A DNA stretch of 37,724 nt from an uncultured Prevotella sp. (lineage in GTDB: Bacteria; Bacteroidota; Bacteroidia; Bacteroidales; Bacteroidaceae), in assembly GCA_900550035.1 (NCBI GenBank), contig URQS01000032.1:1-37724 (forward strand), written 5' to 3'. Below, piece by piece: positions 8,207-17,278 of the stretch. Both the position numbers and the translations under genes were made by a program. Numbering within the stretch: the stretch's first letter is position 1; each line of letters opens with the position of its first letter. The notes under the pieces are model-generated. The model did not search any database and was not told where the DNA came from. It saw only the letters and a program-made list of their open reading frames with translations.

Positions 8207-9553
8207 ATGAAACTTGATTTGCTGACAGCCATTTCACCAATCGACGGTCGTTACAGAGGCAAGACAGAGCCGCTTGCCGATTATTTCTCAGAGTATGCAC
8301 TCATCCGTTACAGAGTGCGTGTAGAAATCGAATATTTCATCACTTTGTGTGAGTTGCCATTGCCGCAGCTCAAGGACTTCGATCATGCCCTGTTTGAAAC
8401 ATTGCGTGGCATCTACCTCAACTTCAATGAGGAGAACGCACAGCGTGTTAAGGACATCGAGAAGGTGACAAATCATGATGTTAAGGCTGTAGAGTACTTC
8501 ATCAAGGAGGAATTCGACAAGATTGGAGGTCTCGACGCTTACAAGGAGTTCATCCACTTCGGACTCACATCGCAGGATATCAACAATACCAGTGTGCCTC
8601 TCTCAATCAAGGAGGCTCTTGAGCAGACATATTATCCGCTCATTGAGGAGCTCATCGCACAGTTGCAGCAGTATGCTGACGAGTGGAAGGACGTGCCTAT
8701 GCTCGCCAAGACTCACGGTCAGCCTGCATCTCCTACACGCCTTGGCAAGGAGATTATGGTATATGTATACCGTCTCACCGAGCAGTTGCGCCAACTCAAG
8801 GAGTGCCGCATGACTGCTAAGTTTGGTGGCGCAACTGGCAACTACAACGCCCATCACGTAGCTTATCCTCAGTACGACTGGAAAGCCTTCGGCAATCGCT
8901 TCGTGAGCGAGAAGCTCGGACTCGAGCGCGAGCAGTATACCACACAGATAAGCAACTACGACTGCCTTGGATCGGTGTTCGATGCAATGCGTCGCATCAA
9001 TACAATCATCATCGACCTCGACCGCGACTTCTGGATGTACATCTCTATGGACTACTTCAAGCAGAAGATCAAGGCAGGCGAGGTAGGTTCGTCGGCAATG
9101 CCACATAAGGTCAATCCTATCGACTTCGAGAATTCAGAGGGCAACCTCGGTATCGCAAACGCTGTACTGCAGTTCCTCGCCATGAAGTTGCCGGTAAGCC
9201 GTTTGCAGCGCGACCTTACTGATTCAACAGTATTGCGTAACGTTGGTGTACCTTTCGGTCATGGTATGATTGCCATGCAGAGCACACTCAAGGGTCTGCG
9301 CAAGCTCATCCTTCACGAAGAGAAGATTGAGGAAGACCTCAACAATACTTGGGCTGTAGTGGCTGAGGCCATTCAGACCATCCTGCGTCGCGAGGCCTAT
9401 CCGCACCCCTACGAGGCGCTTAAGGCACTCACACGTACCAACAAGAAGATGTCGGAAGAGACCATACATGAGTTCGTTCAGACACTCAACGTTAGCGATG
9501 CCGTTAAGGCAGAGCTTATGGCCATCACACCGCTAAACTATACAGGCATCTAA
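8207..9553 (+). CDS. purB: Adenylosuccinate lyase
   Basis: PurB is a homotetrameric cytosolic enzyme that releases fumarate at two steps of purine synthesis: SAICAR to AICAR, and adenylosuccinate to AMP. The 448-aa protein starts MKLDLLTAISPIDGRYRGKT. It contains the catalytic region KTHGQPASPTRLGKE near residue 168 and the fumarase/aspartase superfamily signature GSSAMPHKVNP near residue 293. The layout matches the longer E. coli-like PurB class. It is a single-gene unit between the tRNA-Val terminator and the RluB-type gene; a 7-bp GC-rich hairpin without a T-run (9572-9592) follows the stop. Confidence 0.97.
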   Translation: MKLDLLTAISPIDGRYRGKTEPLADYFSEYALIRYRVRVEIEYFITLCELPLPQLKDFDHALFETLRGIYLNFNEENAQRVKDIEKVTNHDVKAVEYFIKEEFDKIGGLDAYKEFIHFGLTSQDINNTSVPLSIKEALEQTYYPLIEELIAQLQQYADEWKDVPMLAKTHGQPASPTRLGKEIMVYVYRLTEQLRQLKECRMTAKFGGATGNYNAHHVAYPQYDWKAFGNRFVSEKLGLEREQYTTQISNYDCLGSVFDAMRRINTIIIDLDRDFWMYISMDYFKQKIKAGEVGSSAMPHKVNPIDFENSEGNLGIANAVLQFLAMKLPVSRLQRDLTDSTVLRNVGVPFGHGMIAMQSTLKGLRKLILHEEKIEEDLNNTWAVVAEAIQTILRREAYPHPYEALKALTRTNKKMSEETIHEFVQTLNVSDAVKAELMAITPLNYTGI

Positions 9554-9745
9554 TTTAGGCCTATGTATTGCGTGCCGCATATAGAGCGGCACTTGGCAAA
9601 ACAGGTTTCAAAATATAGACTATTAGTAGTAAGTAACAATTTTATTCAAGAACAGAAGTGCATCTATCCTTCCCAACCCTAAACAAGATCCACAAACGGG
9701 AGGGAATGGGTGTCACTTGCCGTGAGGCGAAAAAAGTAAAGTATT

Positions 9746-11236
9746 ATGGATTCAGAATTGGAAAAGAGTCAGGAACAGAGAACAGCGGATCAAACTACAG
9801 GCAATAGCGAGAGCTACGGTCGTCCCGCAGGAAATTATCAGAGAGAGTATCGTAGTGTAACCGGACGTCGTCCGCGCATCCACACACAGCGTCCTTACAA
9901 TGCCGAGCGTACAAGCCAGGCACAGGGCGAGGATAGCGGTTTCCGTCCTGAGGGATTTGGCAGCAACCTTCAGAGTGGTGCTTCATCTAACGGTGGCTAT
10001 CAGCCACGTCAGAGTGGTTATCAGCAGCGCCAAGGCGGCTACCAGCAGCGTGGTGGTTATCAGCAGCGTCCTCAGCAGGGCTATCGTTCTCGCTACAACA
10101 ATCAGGAGGGCGACGACCAGCAGCAGGGTGGCTACCAGCAGCGTGGTGGTTATCAGCAGCGTCAGGGTGGCTACCAGCAGCGTCAGGGTGGCTACCAGCA
10201 GCGTGGTGGTTATCAGCAGCGTCCCCAGCAGGGCTATCGTCCTCGCTACAACAATCAGGAGGGCGACGACCAGCAGCAAGGCGGCTATCAGCCACGTCAA
10301 GGTGGCTACCAGCAGCGTGGCGGCTATCAGCAGCGCCAGGGTGGCTATCAGCAGCGTGGCGGTTATCAGCAGCGTGGTGGTTACCAGCAGGGTGGCTATC
10401 AGCAGCGTGGTGGCTATCAGCAGGGCGGCTACCGTCAGCGTTCGGCCGATTATGATCCCAATGCTAAGTATAGCATGAAGAAGCGTATCGAGTACAAGGA
10501 GGAGAACATCGATCCCAACGAGCCGATACGTCTCAACAAGTTCCTTGCCAACGCAGGCATTTGCTCGCGCCGTGAGGCTGACGAGTTCATCCAGGCAGGC
10601 GTTGTGTCGGTTAACGGTGAAGTAGTTACCGAACTCGGAACAAAGATAAAGCGCACCGACGAAATCAAATTCCACGATCAGCCGGTAAATCTTGAGAAGA
10701 AAGTGTACGTGCTGCTCAACAAGCCGAAGGATTGCGTTACAACAAGCGACGATCCTCAGCAGCGCAAGACTGTAATGGATTTGGTTAAGAACGTATGCCC
10801 CGAGCGTATCTACCCCGTAGGACGTCTCGACCGCAACACTACCGGTGTACTTCTGCTCACCAACGACGGCGACCTGGCTTCGAAGCTTACCCATCCTAAG
10901 TTCCTCAAGAAGAAGGTTTACCATGTATACCTCGACAAGAACGTTACAGCTCACGACCTGCAGCAGATAGCAGATGGCATCGAGCTTGAGGACGGCGAGG
11001 TACATGCAGACGCTATCGAGTATGCAAGCGACACCGACAAGAGTCAGGTAGGCATCGAGATTCACAGCGGCAAGAACCGTATCGTTCGCCGTATCTTCGA
11101 GCACCTCGGCTATCGCGTTGTTAAGCTCGACCGCGTACAGTTTGCAGGACTTACAAAGAAGAACCTCCGTCGTGGCGACTGGCGCTTCCTCACTGAGAAG
11201 GAAGTAGAGATGCTTCGCATGGGAGCGTTTGAATAA
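9746..11236 (+). CDS. RsuA/RluB-family rRNA pseudouridine synthase with GGYQQR-repeat N-terminal extension
   Basis: The enzyme isomerises a specific uridine in rRNA, probably in 23S rRNA if RluB-like. Residues 1-~245 are low complexity: a polar Gln/Arg/Tyr/Gly stretch with about 18 GGYQQR-like units. An S4 RNA-binding domain follows (about residues 258-305, IRLNKFLANAGICSRREADE), then the catalytic domain with VYVLLNKPKDCVTTSDD. The active-site motif GRLDRNTTGVLLLTNDG has its catalytic Asp at residue 362. The catalytic part is of normal length, so the repeat tail is an addition. A leader of about 190 bases with small potential hairpins precedes the ATG. RluB, RluE or RsuA specificity is not settled, so no symbol is given. 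Confidence 0.92.
   Translation: MDSELEKSQEQRTADQTTGNSESYGRPAGNYQREYRSVTGRRPRIHTQRPYNAERTSQAQGEDSGFRPEGFGSNLQSGASSNGGYQPRQSGYQQRQGGYQQRGGYQQRPQQGYRSRYNNQEGDDQQQGGYQQRGGYQQRQGGYQQRQGGYQQRGGYQQRPQQGYRPRYNNQEGDDQQQGGYQPRQGGYQQRGGYQQRQGGYQQRGGYQQRGGYQQGGYQQRGGYQQGGYRQRSADYDPNAKYSMKKRIEYKEENIDPNEPIRLNKFLANAGICSRREADEFIQAGVVSVNGEVVTELGTKIKRTDEIKFHDQPVNLEKKVYVLLNKPKDCVTTSDDPQQRKTVMDLVKNVCPERIYPVGRLDRNTTGVLLLTNDGDLASKLTHPKFLKKKVYHVYLDKNVTAHDLQQIADGIELEDGEVHADAIEYASDTDKSQVGIEIHSGKNRIVRRIFEHLGYRVVKLDRVQFAGLTKKNLRRGDWRFLTEKEVEMLRMGAFE
9992..10441 (+). repeat. In-frame tandem repeat array encoding GGYQQR units
   Basis: About 450 bases of near-identical 15-21-base units of the type GGTGGCTATCAGCAGCGT. A larger duplicated block of about 45 codons contains the spacer PQQGYRxRYNNQEGDDQQQ twice. 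All unit changes keep the reading frame. The array is likely to vary in copy number between strains. Confidence 0.9.
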
Positions 11237-11244
11237 TGTTTAAT

Positions 11245-11331
11245 GAGTAATGTTTAATGTTTTTATTGTACATATCTTTATGTGTAATAGTACATATATA
11301 GATGTGTGTGATGCGACATTAAGCATTACTC
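11245..11331. repeat. Inverted repeat in the gap before asnS
   Basis: GAGTAATGTTTAATGT (11245-11260) and ACATTAAGCATTACTC (11316-11331) are inverted copies with one mismatch, about 55 bases apart. Further TAATGTTTAATG copies flank them at 11234-11244 and near 11340-11352. The function is unknown; this could be a weak terminator or an intergenic repeat family. Confidence 0.55.
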
Positions 11332-11375
11332 TTTCTTGATTAAACATTAAACACTGAATATTAATCAATTAAATA

Positions 11376-12802
11376 ATGGAAACAATAAAGAGAACAAAGA
11401 TTGTTGACGCTCTCAGCGCACCGACTTTGGCGCTACCGTCAACGTGAAGGGATGGGTACGTACCCACCGCAGCTCAAAGGCTGTTGACTTCATCGCACTC
11501 AACGACGGTTCTACCATCAAGAACATACAGATTGTTGTTGATCCTGCTAAGTTCGATGCCGAGCAGCTCAAGCAGATTACTACTGGTGCTTGTATCAGCG
11601 CTGTAGGTACTCTTGTAGAGAGCCAGGGCAAGGGTCAGAGCTCAGAGATACAGTGTGAGAGCCTTGAGATATACGGACTCTGCGGCAGTGATTACCCGAT
11701 GCAGAAGAAGGGTCAGTCGTTCGAGTATATGCGCCAGTATGCTCACTTGCGTCTTCGTACCAATACCTTTGGTGCCGTAATGCGTATTCGTCACAACATG
11801 GCTATGGCCATCCACACATACTTCCATGAGCACGGCTATTTCTACTTCCACACTCCGCTCATCACAGCCAGTGACTGCGAAGGTGCAGGTCAGATGTTCC
11901 AGGTGACAACCAAGAACCTCTACAACCTGAAGAAGACAGAGGATGGCAAGATCGACTATAGCGACGACTTCTTCGGCAAGCAGACTTCGCTGACTGTGTC
12001 TGGTCAGCTCGAAGGCGAGCTTGGTGCCACTGCACTTGGAGCCATCTATACCTTCGGCCCGACTTTCCGTGCCGAGAATTCCAACACTCCGCGCCACTTG
12101 GCAGAGTTCTGGATGGTTGAGCCTGAGGTGGCTTTCCTCGACCTCGCAGGTCTTATGGATCTTGAGGAAGACTTCATCAAGTACTGCATCCGTTGGGCTT
12201 TGGAGCACTGCAAGGACGATCTCGAGTTCCTCAACAAGATGATTGACAAGGGACTTATTGAGCGTCTTGAGGGTGTGTTGAACTCTGATTTCGTTCGTCT
12301 GCCTTACACTGAGGGTATCCGCATTCTTCAGGAGGCCATCAAGAACGGCAAGAAGTTTGAGTTCCCATGCGAGTGGGGCGACGACCTTGCTTCTGAGCAC
12401 GAGCGCTTCCTCGTTGAGGAGCACTTCAAGAAGCCGGTTATCATGACCAACTATCCTAAGGCTATCAAGGCATTCTACATGAAGATAGATACTGAGGAGT
12501 CAGGATTCGGTGGCAAGAGCGGCGCTACTGTTCAGGGCACCGACGTACTGTTCCCGCAGATTGGCGAGATTATCGGTGGTTCGGTTCGTGAGGAGAGCTA
12601 CGATAAGCTGATGAACGAGATTGAGGAACGCAACATCCCGATGAAGGATATGACATGGTATCTTGACACACGCAAGTACGGATCATGTCCACACGCTGGT
12701 TTCGGACTTGGTTTCGAGCGTCTCATTCTCTTCGTAACGGGTATGCAGAACATTCGCGACGTCATCCCGTTCCCACGTACACCGAAGAGCGCAGAGTTCT
12801 AA
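11376..12802 (+). CDS. asnS: Asparaginyl-tRNA synthetase, with a one-base frameshift near the 5' end
   Basis: AsnRS is a class IIb cytosolic enzyme that charges tRNA-Asn. From 11376 the frame reads METIKRTKIVDALS, the expected family N-terminus, then runs into a stop. The homologous continuation TDFGATVNVKGWVRTHRSSK lies in another frame, with one base missing between about 11409 and 11420. From GTG 11444 the frame is open for 452 aa; repaired, the protein would be 475 aa. Class II motif 2 (FRAENSNTPRHLAEFWMVEPE) and motif 3 (GFGLGFERLILFVTG) are intact. A sequencing or assembly error is the simplest explanation for an essential gene. Otherwise, translation from GTG 11444 would lose about 23 residues of the anticodon-binding domain. 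Confidence 0.93.
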
Positions 12803-12833
12803 AAAACGGAATATATAGTTCTGATAAATACAC

Positions 12834-12886
12834 AAAAAAAACTTCAAATTGAATGGATTGAAACATTCAATTTGAAGTTTTTTTTT
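12834..12886. terminator. Bidirectional terminator between asnS and the YhcH-family gene
   Basis: A 14-bp perfect stem (12842-12855 with 12864-12877) is flanked by an A-run on the left and a T-run on the right. It can therefore terminate both convergent genes. Confidence 0.88.
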
Positions 12887-12903
12887 GCTTTTATATTTGC
12901 TTT

Positions 12904-13530
12904 TTATTTGTCCTTATACTCAACCTTTACTACTACTACGCGTATTTTCTGGTCGGCCTTGTCGGTCTTTATTTTGGCAATGTGCCAGTCGCCTGGGTAG
13001 AAGATGAAGAACTTGTCAGGAGTAGAATCCACAAATTTGGTCTTGTCCACCTCATAATCGTAGTTGATAATGTCTGGACGATAAGGAGCCTTCGGTCGGC
13101 TTGTGACGTGGTCAAGCAGTCCGAAGCGCTCGCTGCCCTTCACTACATATTGGAAGTCGACATACTGACGATGGCTTTCTGTGCCACGTTTCTCAAGGTC
13201 GCCATTCTCACCGTCCTCCACGTTAGCCTTCATTGTAGTGCCAGGAATCGGGTGTTGGCCTGCCGGCAGAGCCAGAAGGTCGGTCTTGGCAAGCCATGCG
13301 AAGAGAGCTTTCCATTGCGGATTGCGCTTATATTGTGTGTAGAACTCGGCTGCGTTGACAGTCTCATGAGGCGAAGCTGCCGTAAATCCGTTGCGCCACT
13401 TGTTGGAGTTCTTCCATTTGATAGCCTTTTTCTCGAGTTTTTTGTCCTGGCACGGCTGTGTGTACACGCCTTGAGCCATTGCGCTGAGCGACAGTACCAG
13501 GGCTGCCATCAATGTCAATAGTCTGTTCAT
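12904..13530 (-). CDS. Secreted YhcH/YjgK/YiaL-family (DUF386) protein
   Basis: The family is a cupin-fold group. Characterised members include NanQ/YhcH, an anomerase for N-acetylneuraminate, and others linked to beta-galactoside or pectin use. This 208-aa protein has an N-terminal signal peptide (MNRLLTLMAALVLSLSAMAQ) and about 50 extra residues before the domain, which starts near DLLALPAGQHPIPGTTMKAN. Family residues include the ESHRQYVDFQYVVKGSERFG segment and the C-terminal PGDWHIAK histidine. The signal peptide predicts a periplasmic or surface location. A secreted beta-galactosidase gene lies nearby in divergent orientation, which would suit a role in sugar processing, but that is inference. 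Confidence 0.85.
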   Translation of the reverse strand: MNRLLTLMAALVLSLSAMAQGVYTQPCQDKKLEKKAIKWKNSNKWRNGFTAASPHETVNAAEFYTQYKRNPQWKALFAWLAKTDLLALPAGQHPIPGTTMKANVEDGENGDLEKRGTESHRQYVDFQYVVKGSERFGLLDHVTSRPKAPYRPDIINYDYEVDKTKFVDSTPDKFFIFYPGDWHIAKIKTDKADQKIRVVVVKVEYKDK

Positions 13531-13623
13531 AATACTGTGATTTTAGTTTTTAGAAAATGCTTTACGAATATGTTTATACGAAAAAAGGTGCGCCATGTAA
13601 ATGACACACCTTTATGTTCTTAG

Positions 13624-13705
13624 TGGGTGGTGATGGATTCGAACCACCGAAGGCATCGCCAGCAGATTTACAGTCTGCCCCATTTGGCCACTCTGGTAAC
13701 CACCC
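13624..13705 (-). tRNA. tRNA-Tyr (anticodon GTA)
   Basis: On the minus strand, GGGTGGT pairs with ACCACCC across the acceptor. The anticodon loop CTGTAAA gives GTA (complement at 13669-13671), and a long variable arm is present as expected for bacterial tRNA-Tyr (82 nt). The T arm contains GGTTCGAATCC. CCA is not encoded. Confidence 0.96.
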
Positions 13706-13725
13706 TTGCTTCTTAAAAGCGAGTG

Positions 13726-13733
13726 CAAAGGTA
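13726..13733 (-). promoter_or_regulatory. -7 promoter element for tRNA-Tyr
   Basis: Read on the minus strand this is TACCTTTG, 20 bases upstream of the tRNA. The surrounding bases are the same as in the tRNA-Val promoter. A matching -33 TTTG is not obvious. Confidence 0.6.
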
Positions 13734-13807
13734 TGAAATAAATTGGATATTACCGCATGTTTTATCAAAAAAATGCATTAAAAGTAGTATTTTTAGTTAT
13801 TTTGCGC

Positions 13808-13815
13808 TATCTTTG
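13808..13815 (+). promoter_or_regulatory. -7 promoter element for the beta-galactosidase gene
   Basis: TATCTTTG matches the Bacteroidetes -7 consensus and lies about 50 bases before the start codon. The -33 region is T-rich without a clear TTTG. Confidence 0.5.
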
Positions 13816-13867
13816 CAAGAAAATAAGCCATATTTTAATAAACAAACCACATAAAACCTAAGTTCAC

Positions 13868-16800
13868 ATGAATAAAAATCTTATTTTCTGTGTCGCAGCA
13901 ATGATAGGCTTGATGGCATGGCAGGGAGCCAATGCACAGTCTAAGTCGCGCAAGGCGGCACGAAAAACAATGGTAGTGAAGGCTAAAACAGCAGAAATTG
14001 CAGGTCCTTCAGTGGCGTGGGTCGAAGACGAAACCAAGTTTGAAGACCGTAAAGAGAAGGCACATGCCACCTTCATTCCTTATTCGTCGACATCGGCAAT
14101 GATGAAAGACGAGTATTTCCGTTTTCCGTGGCTGACACCTGATCATGCCGACTGGTTGTCGCTCAACGGACAGTGGAAATTCCATTACACAGCCGACTGG
14201 AAGTCGCAGGGCGTGCCTGAGGAGCAGAACTTCTACGGCGACAAGGCCGATGTGAGCGGTTGGGACAACATCGCTGTGCCTCTCAACTGGGAGATGGCTG
14301 GCTATGATGTGCCTGTATATAATAATGTGGGCTATCCGTTCAAGAACGAGCCTCCACGCATCACCGCTTTCGACGACAATTTCGACAAGAACCCTGTAGG
14401 TTCTTATCGCCGCACCTTCACCCTGCCTAAGGGCTGGGAGAGCGGCAAGCGCGTGTTCCTACATTTCGACGGAGCTTGCAGCGCCATCATGGTATGGGTG
14501 AACGGTCGCTATGCAGGCTACTCGCAGGGAGCCAACACCGATGCCGAGTTTGACGTAACCGCCCTTGTTCGTGGTGGCGAAAATAATGTTTCGGTACGCG
14601 TTTACCGCTGGTCGGACGGCTCATATCTTGAGGGTCAGGATATGTGGCACCTCGCAGGCATTCATCGCGACGTGTATCTCGTGGCAACTCCTAAGGCATT
14701 CATAGGCGACCATTACATCACATCAAGCCTCAACGACGGCTACACTTCTGGCTCTATGAACGTAGAGTTGACGCTCAACAATGCCGAGCATCAGAAGGGC
14801 ACAAAGACAGTTGAGGTGGAACTGCTCGACCAGAACGGTGTGCGTGTGGCAAGCCAGACCTCTGCCTTGGTATTTGCAGCAGCCGATGTTGAGAAGAAGT
14901 TGGATGTTAAGTTCGACAACCTCAGCAATTTGAAGCCGTGGTCGCCCGAACATCCTAACCTCTACACCGTCATTGTTCGTCAGAAGCTCGAAAATGGTCA
15001 GGAGGAGATGGTGTTCTCTACGCTCTACGGATTCCGTTCGGTTGAGCAGCGTGGCAATCTGATTTACGTCAACGGCAAGCGCGAGTACTTCAAGGGTGTC
15101 AACACACAGGACATCCATCCGCTTCTCGGTCATGCCATCGACGTGCCCACAATGCTCAAGGACGTAGTGCTTATGAAGCTTGCCAACGTCAATACAGTGC
15201 GCACCAGCCACTATCCGCGTCAGCCCAAGATGTATGCAATGTTCGACTACTATGGTCTCTACTGCATGAATGAGGCTGATGTTGAGTGCCACAACAACCA
15301 CTCTCTCTCTGACAATCCTACATGGCAGGCCGCTTATGTAGACCGTACACGCCGCATGGTATTGCGCGACCGCAACCACCCGAGCGTAGTATTCTGGTCG
15401 CTCGGCAACGAGTCGGGTGGTGGACAGAACTTCCAGGCCACCTACGATGAGGTGAAGCGACTCCTTCCCGGACGCGATGCATGGGTTCACTATGAGGGCT
15501 ACAAGCACGGCGCTAAGTATTCTGACTTCGGTTCGGATATGTATCCTATAATCAAGAACGTCATCAAGCATCGTGACGGACTCAACGGCAAGCCATACTT
15601 CATCTGCGAATATGCTCATGCTATGGGTCAGGCTGTAGGCAACTTGCAGGAATACTGGGACATTATCGAGGGATCTAACGGCATCACCGGTGGCTGTATA
15701 TGGGACTGGGTAGACCAGGGCATTTACGACACACGCCGCATCAAGGCACGTCAGCCGCTTGTCGATCCGCAGACCGGACTCCATTACTATACCTCTGGTT
15801 ACGACTATACCAAGATGAACCACGGCCATCTCGGATTCCAGGGCGACTTTATGTCGAATGGCATCATCACTCCGGGACGCGAATGGACAGCCAAGCTCAC
15901 TGAGGTGAAGTACGTTTATCGTTACGTCAACTTCGAGAGCCTTAAGGATCATAATCTTGTGCTCCGCAACAAGTACAACTTCACCGACCTTGCCGACCTG
16001 CTCTACCTCTCGTACGAAGTTCTGAAGGATGGCCGTTCGGTAGAGCATGGCGACTTGCAGTTGCCTAACTGTGCTCCGGGCGAACTCTGTCATGTAAGCA
16101 TACCTTACACTACAGAGGCTAAGAACGACGGTGAGTATATCATTACATTCAGCCTTCGTCTGAAGAACGACTGCTCATGGGTGAAGCGCGGATATGCTGT
16201 AGTAGAGCAGCAGTTCAAGCTCAATGCCGACGCCAAGGCCAGCTGCGTATCAGTAGCCGACCCGACATTCATCCAGCAGCAGCACTATCAGTTGCCAGCC
16301 ATTGTCGAGAAGGGCAAGCTGAAGGTAAAGGGCAACAGCGTAACGGGTGAACGCTTCAAGATAAGCTTCGCTGAGGATGGTACAATCGCAGAATGGCTGT
16401 ACGACGGCAAGAGCCTTGTAGAGCCGGGCACTGGTCCCGACTTCAACGGATTCCGCCGCATTGCCAACGACAACATCTCGCTTGGTGCAACTGGCGGTGT
16501 AGCCGAGAACGACAACAAGGAGGAGGGTGCGCTCACCGGAAGCAAGCAGCTTGTAAGCGCTCCGAAGCGTGTAGGCAAGAATGTGGTTGCCCAGACATCG
16601 GTAAGCAACGGCAAGGACACTCACAACATACAGTATACCATCTATCCTGACGGACGTGTTGACATGCGCATCGCATTCAACAACTCAAGTGTCGACACAC
16701 GTCGAGTAGGCGTGACTATGCAGTTTGCTCCGGGACTGGAGAAGGTAGAGTATTACGCCAAGGGTCCGTGGTCGAACTATATCGACCGTCAGCGTGGCTC

Positions 16801-17173
16801 ATTGCTCGGACGTTACACCACAACCGTAGCCGGAATGTTTGAGGAGCAGAGTGCACCGCAGACCATGGGCGACCGTCAGGGACTGCGCGACCTTACTCTC
16901 TCGGGCAATGGTCTTAATCTCAACGTGCAGACAGAAGGTCAGGTAGCCTTCTCACTCTCGCACATCGACGACCGTCTGTTCAACTACGACGTGTTCTACG
17001 GAGGCAAGCATCCTTACGACCTCACACCGAGCCGTCAGATCTTCGCCCACTTCGACTACTGGCAGCGTGGCATTGGCAACCGCTCATGTGGTGGCGACTC
17101 ATGCCTGCCGCAGTATCAGACACCTACCGGCGAGCACGTAGTGACATTGCGCTTCACTCCTTCAGTGAAGTAA
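13868..17173 (+). CDS. Secreted glycoside hydrolase family 2 beta-galactosidase
   Basis: This is a LacZ-type GH2 enzyme that hydrolyses terminal beta-D-galactosides. The 1101-aa protein has a signal peptide (MNKNLIFCVAAMIGLMAWQGANAQ), so it probably acts in the periplasm or at the surface on galactose-containing glycans. Domains follow the LacZ order: sugar-binding (about residues 75-290, with LSLNGQWKFHYTADW), an immunoglobulin-like GH2 domain, and the TIM barrel with acid/base Glu515 in VVFWSLGNESGGG and nucleophile Glu581 in FICEYAHAMGQ. A second Ig-like domain and the small-chain domain (about residues 800-1095) end the protein. No type IX sorting domain is visible. It forms its own unit with a promoter and a terminator. 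Confidence 0.94.
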   Translation: MNKNLIFCVAAMIGLMAWQGANAQSKSRKAARKTMVVKAKTAEIAGPSVAWVEDETKFEDRKEKAHATFIPYSSTSAMMKDEYFRFPWLTPDHADWLSLNGQWKFHYTADWKSQGVPEEQNFYGDKADVSGWDNIAVPLNWEMAGYDVPVYNNVGYPFKNEPPRITAFDDNFDKNPVGSYRRTFTLPKGWESGKRVFLHFDGACSAIMVWVNGRYAGYSQGANTDAEFDVTALVRGGENNVSVRVYRWSDGSYLEGQDMWHLAGIHRDVYLVATPKAFIGDHYITSSLNDGYTSGSMNVELTLNNAEHQKGTKTVEVELLDQNGVRVASQTSALVFAAADVEKKLDVKFDNLSNLKPWSPEHPNLYTVIVRQKLENGQEEMVFSTLYGFRSVEQRGNLIYVNGKREYFKGVNTQDIHPLLGHAIDVPTMLKDVVLMKLANVNTVRTSHYPRQPKMYAMFDYYGLYCMNEADVECHNNHSLSDNPTWQAAYVDRTRRMVLRDRNHPSVVFWSLGNESGGGQNFQATYDEVKRLLPGRDAWVHYEGYKHGAKYSDFGSDMYPIIKNVIKHRDGLNGKPYFICEYAHAMGQAVGNLQEYWDIIEGSNGITGGCIWDWVDQGIYDTRRIKARQPLVDPQTGLHYYTSGYDYTKMNHGHLGFQGDFMSNGIITPGREWTAKLTEVKYVYRYVNFESLKDHNLVLRNKYNFTDLADLLYLSYEVLKDGRSVEHGDLQLPNCAPGELCHVSIPYTTEAKNDGEYIITFSLRLKNDCSWVKRGYAVVEQQFKLNADAKASCVSVADPTFIQQQHYQLPAIVEKGKLKVKGNSVTGERFKISFAEDGTIAEWLYDGKSLVEPGTGPDFNGFRRIANDNISLGATGGVAENDNKEEGALTGSKQLVSAPKRVGKNVVAQTSVSNGKDTHNIQYTIYPDGRVDMRIAFNNSSVDTRRVGVTMQFAPGLEKVEYYAKGPWSNYIDRQRGSLLGRYTTTVAGMFEEQSAPQTMGDRQGLRDLTLSGNGLNLNVQTEGQVAFSLSHIDDRLFNYDVFYGGKHPYDLTPSRQIFAHFDYWQRGIGNRSCGGDSCLPQYQTPTGEHVVTLRFTPSVK

Positions 17174-17216
17174 TCGCGCCGTAAGGCAACATCAATTAGC
17201 AGTAATGCAAAAAAAA

Positions 17217-17258
17217 TAAGGAGGTTATGACATTTTCGCCATAGCCTCCTTTTTTTTG
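17217..17258. terminator. Bidirectional terminator between the GH2 and S9 peptidase genes
   Basis: A 12-bp stem (17218-17229 with 17240-17251) has an A-run on its left and a T-run on its right, and lies between two convergent stop codons. Confidence 0.85.
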
Positions 17259-17278
17259 TGTGTTAATAAATTATTAAC

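Noticed and set aside
9572..9592. Terminator after purB
   Set aside because: A 7-bp GC-rich hairpin is present, but no T-run follows it, so it is not listed as a terminator.
9983..11104. 373-codon minus-strand frame with Leu/Thr/Ala repeats
   Set aside because: It is the complement of the GGYQQR repeat and the pseudouridine synthase gene. The repeats only reflect the sense-strand array.
13574..13768. 64-codon minus-strand frame
   Set aside because: It overlaps tRNA-Tyr; part of the 'protein' is simply the translated tRNA.
14723..16093. 456-codon minus-strand open frame inside the beta-galactosidase gene
   Set aside because: Shadow of a well-supported GH2 gene; composition is unlike a real protein.
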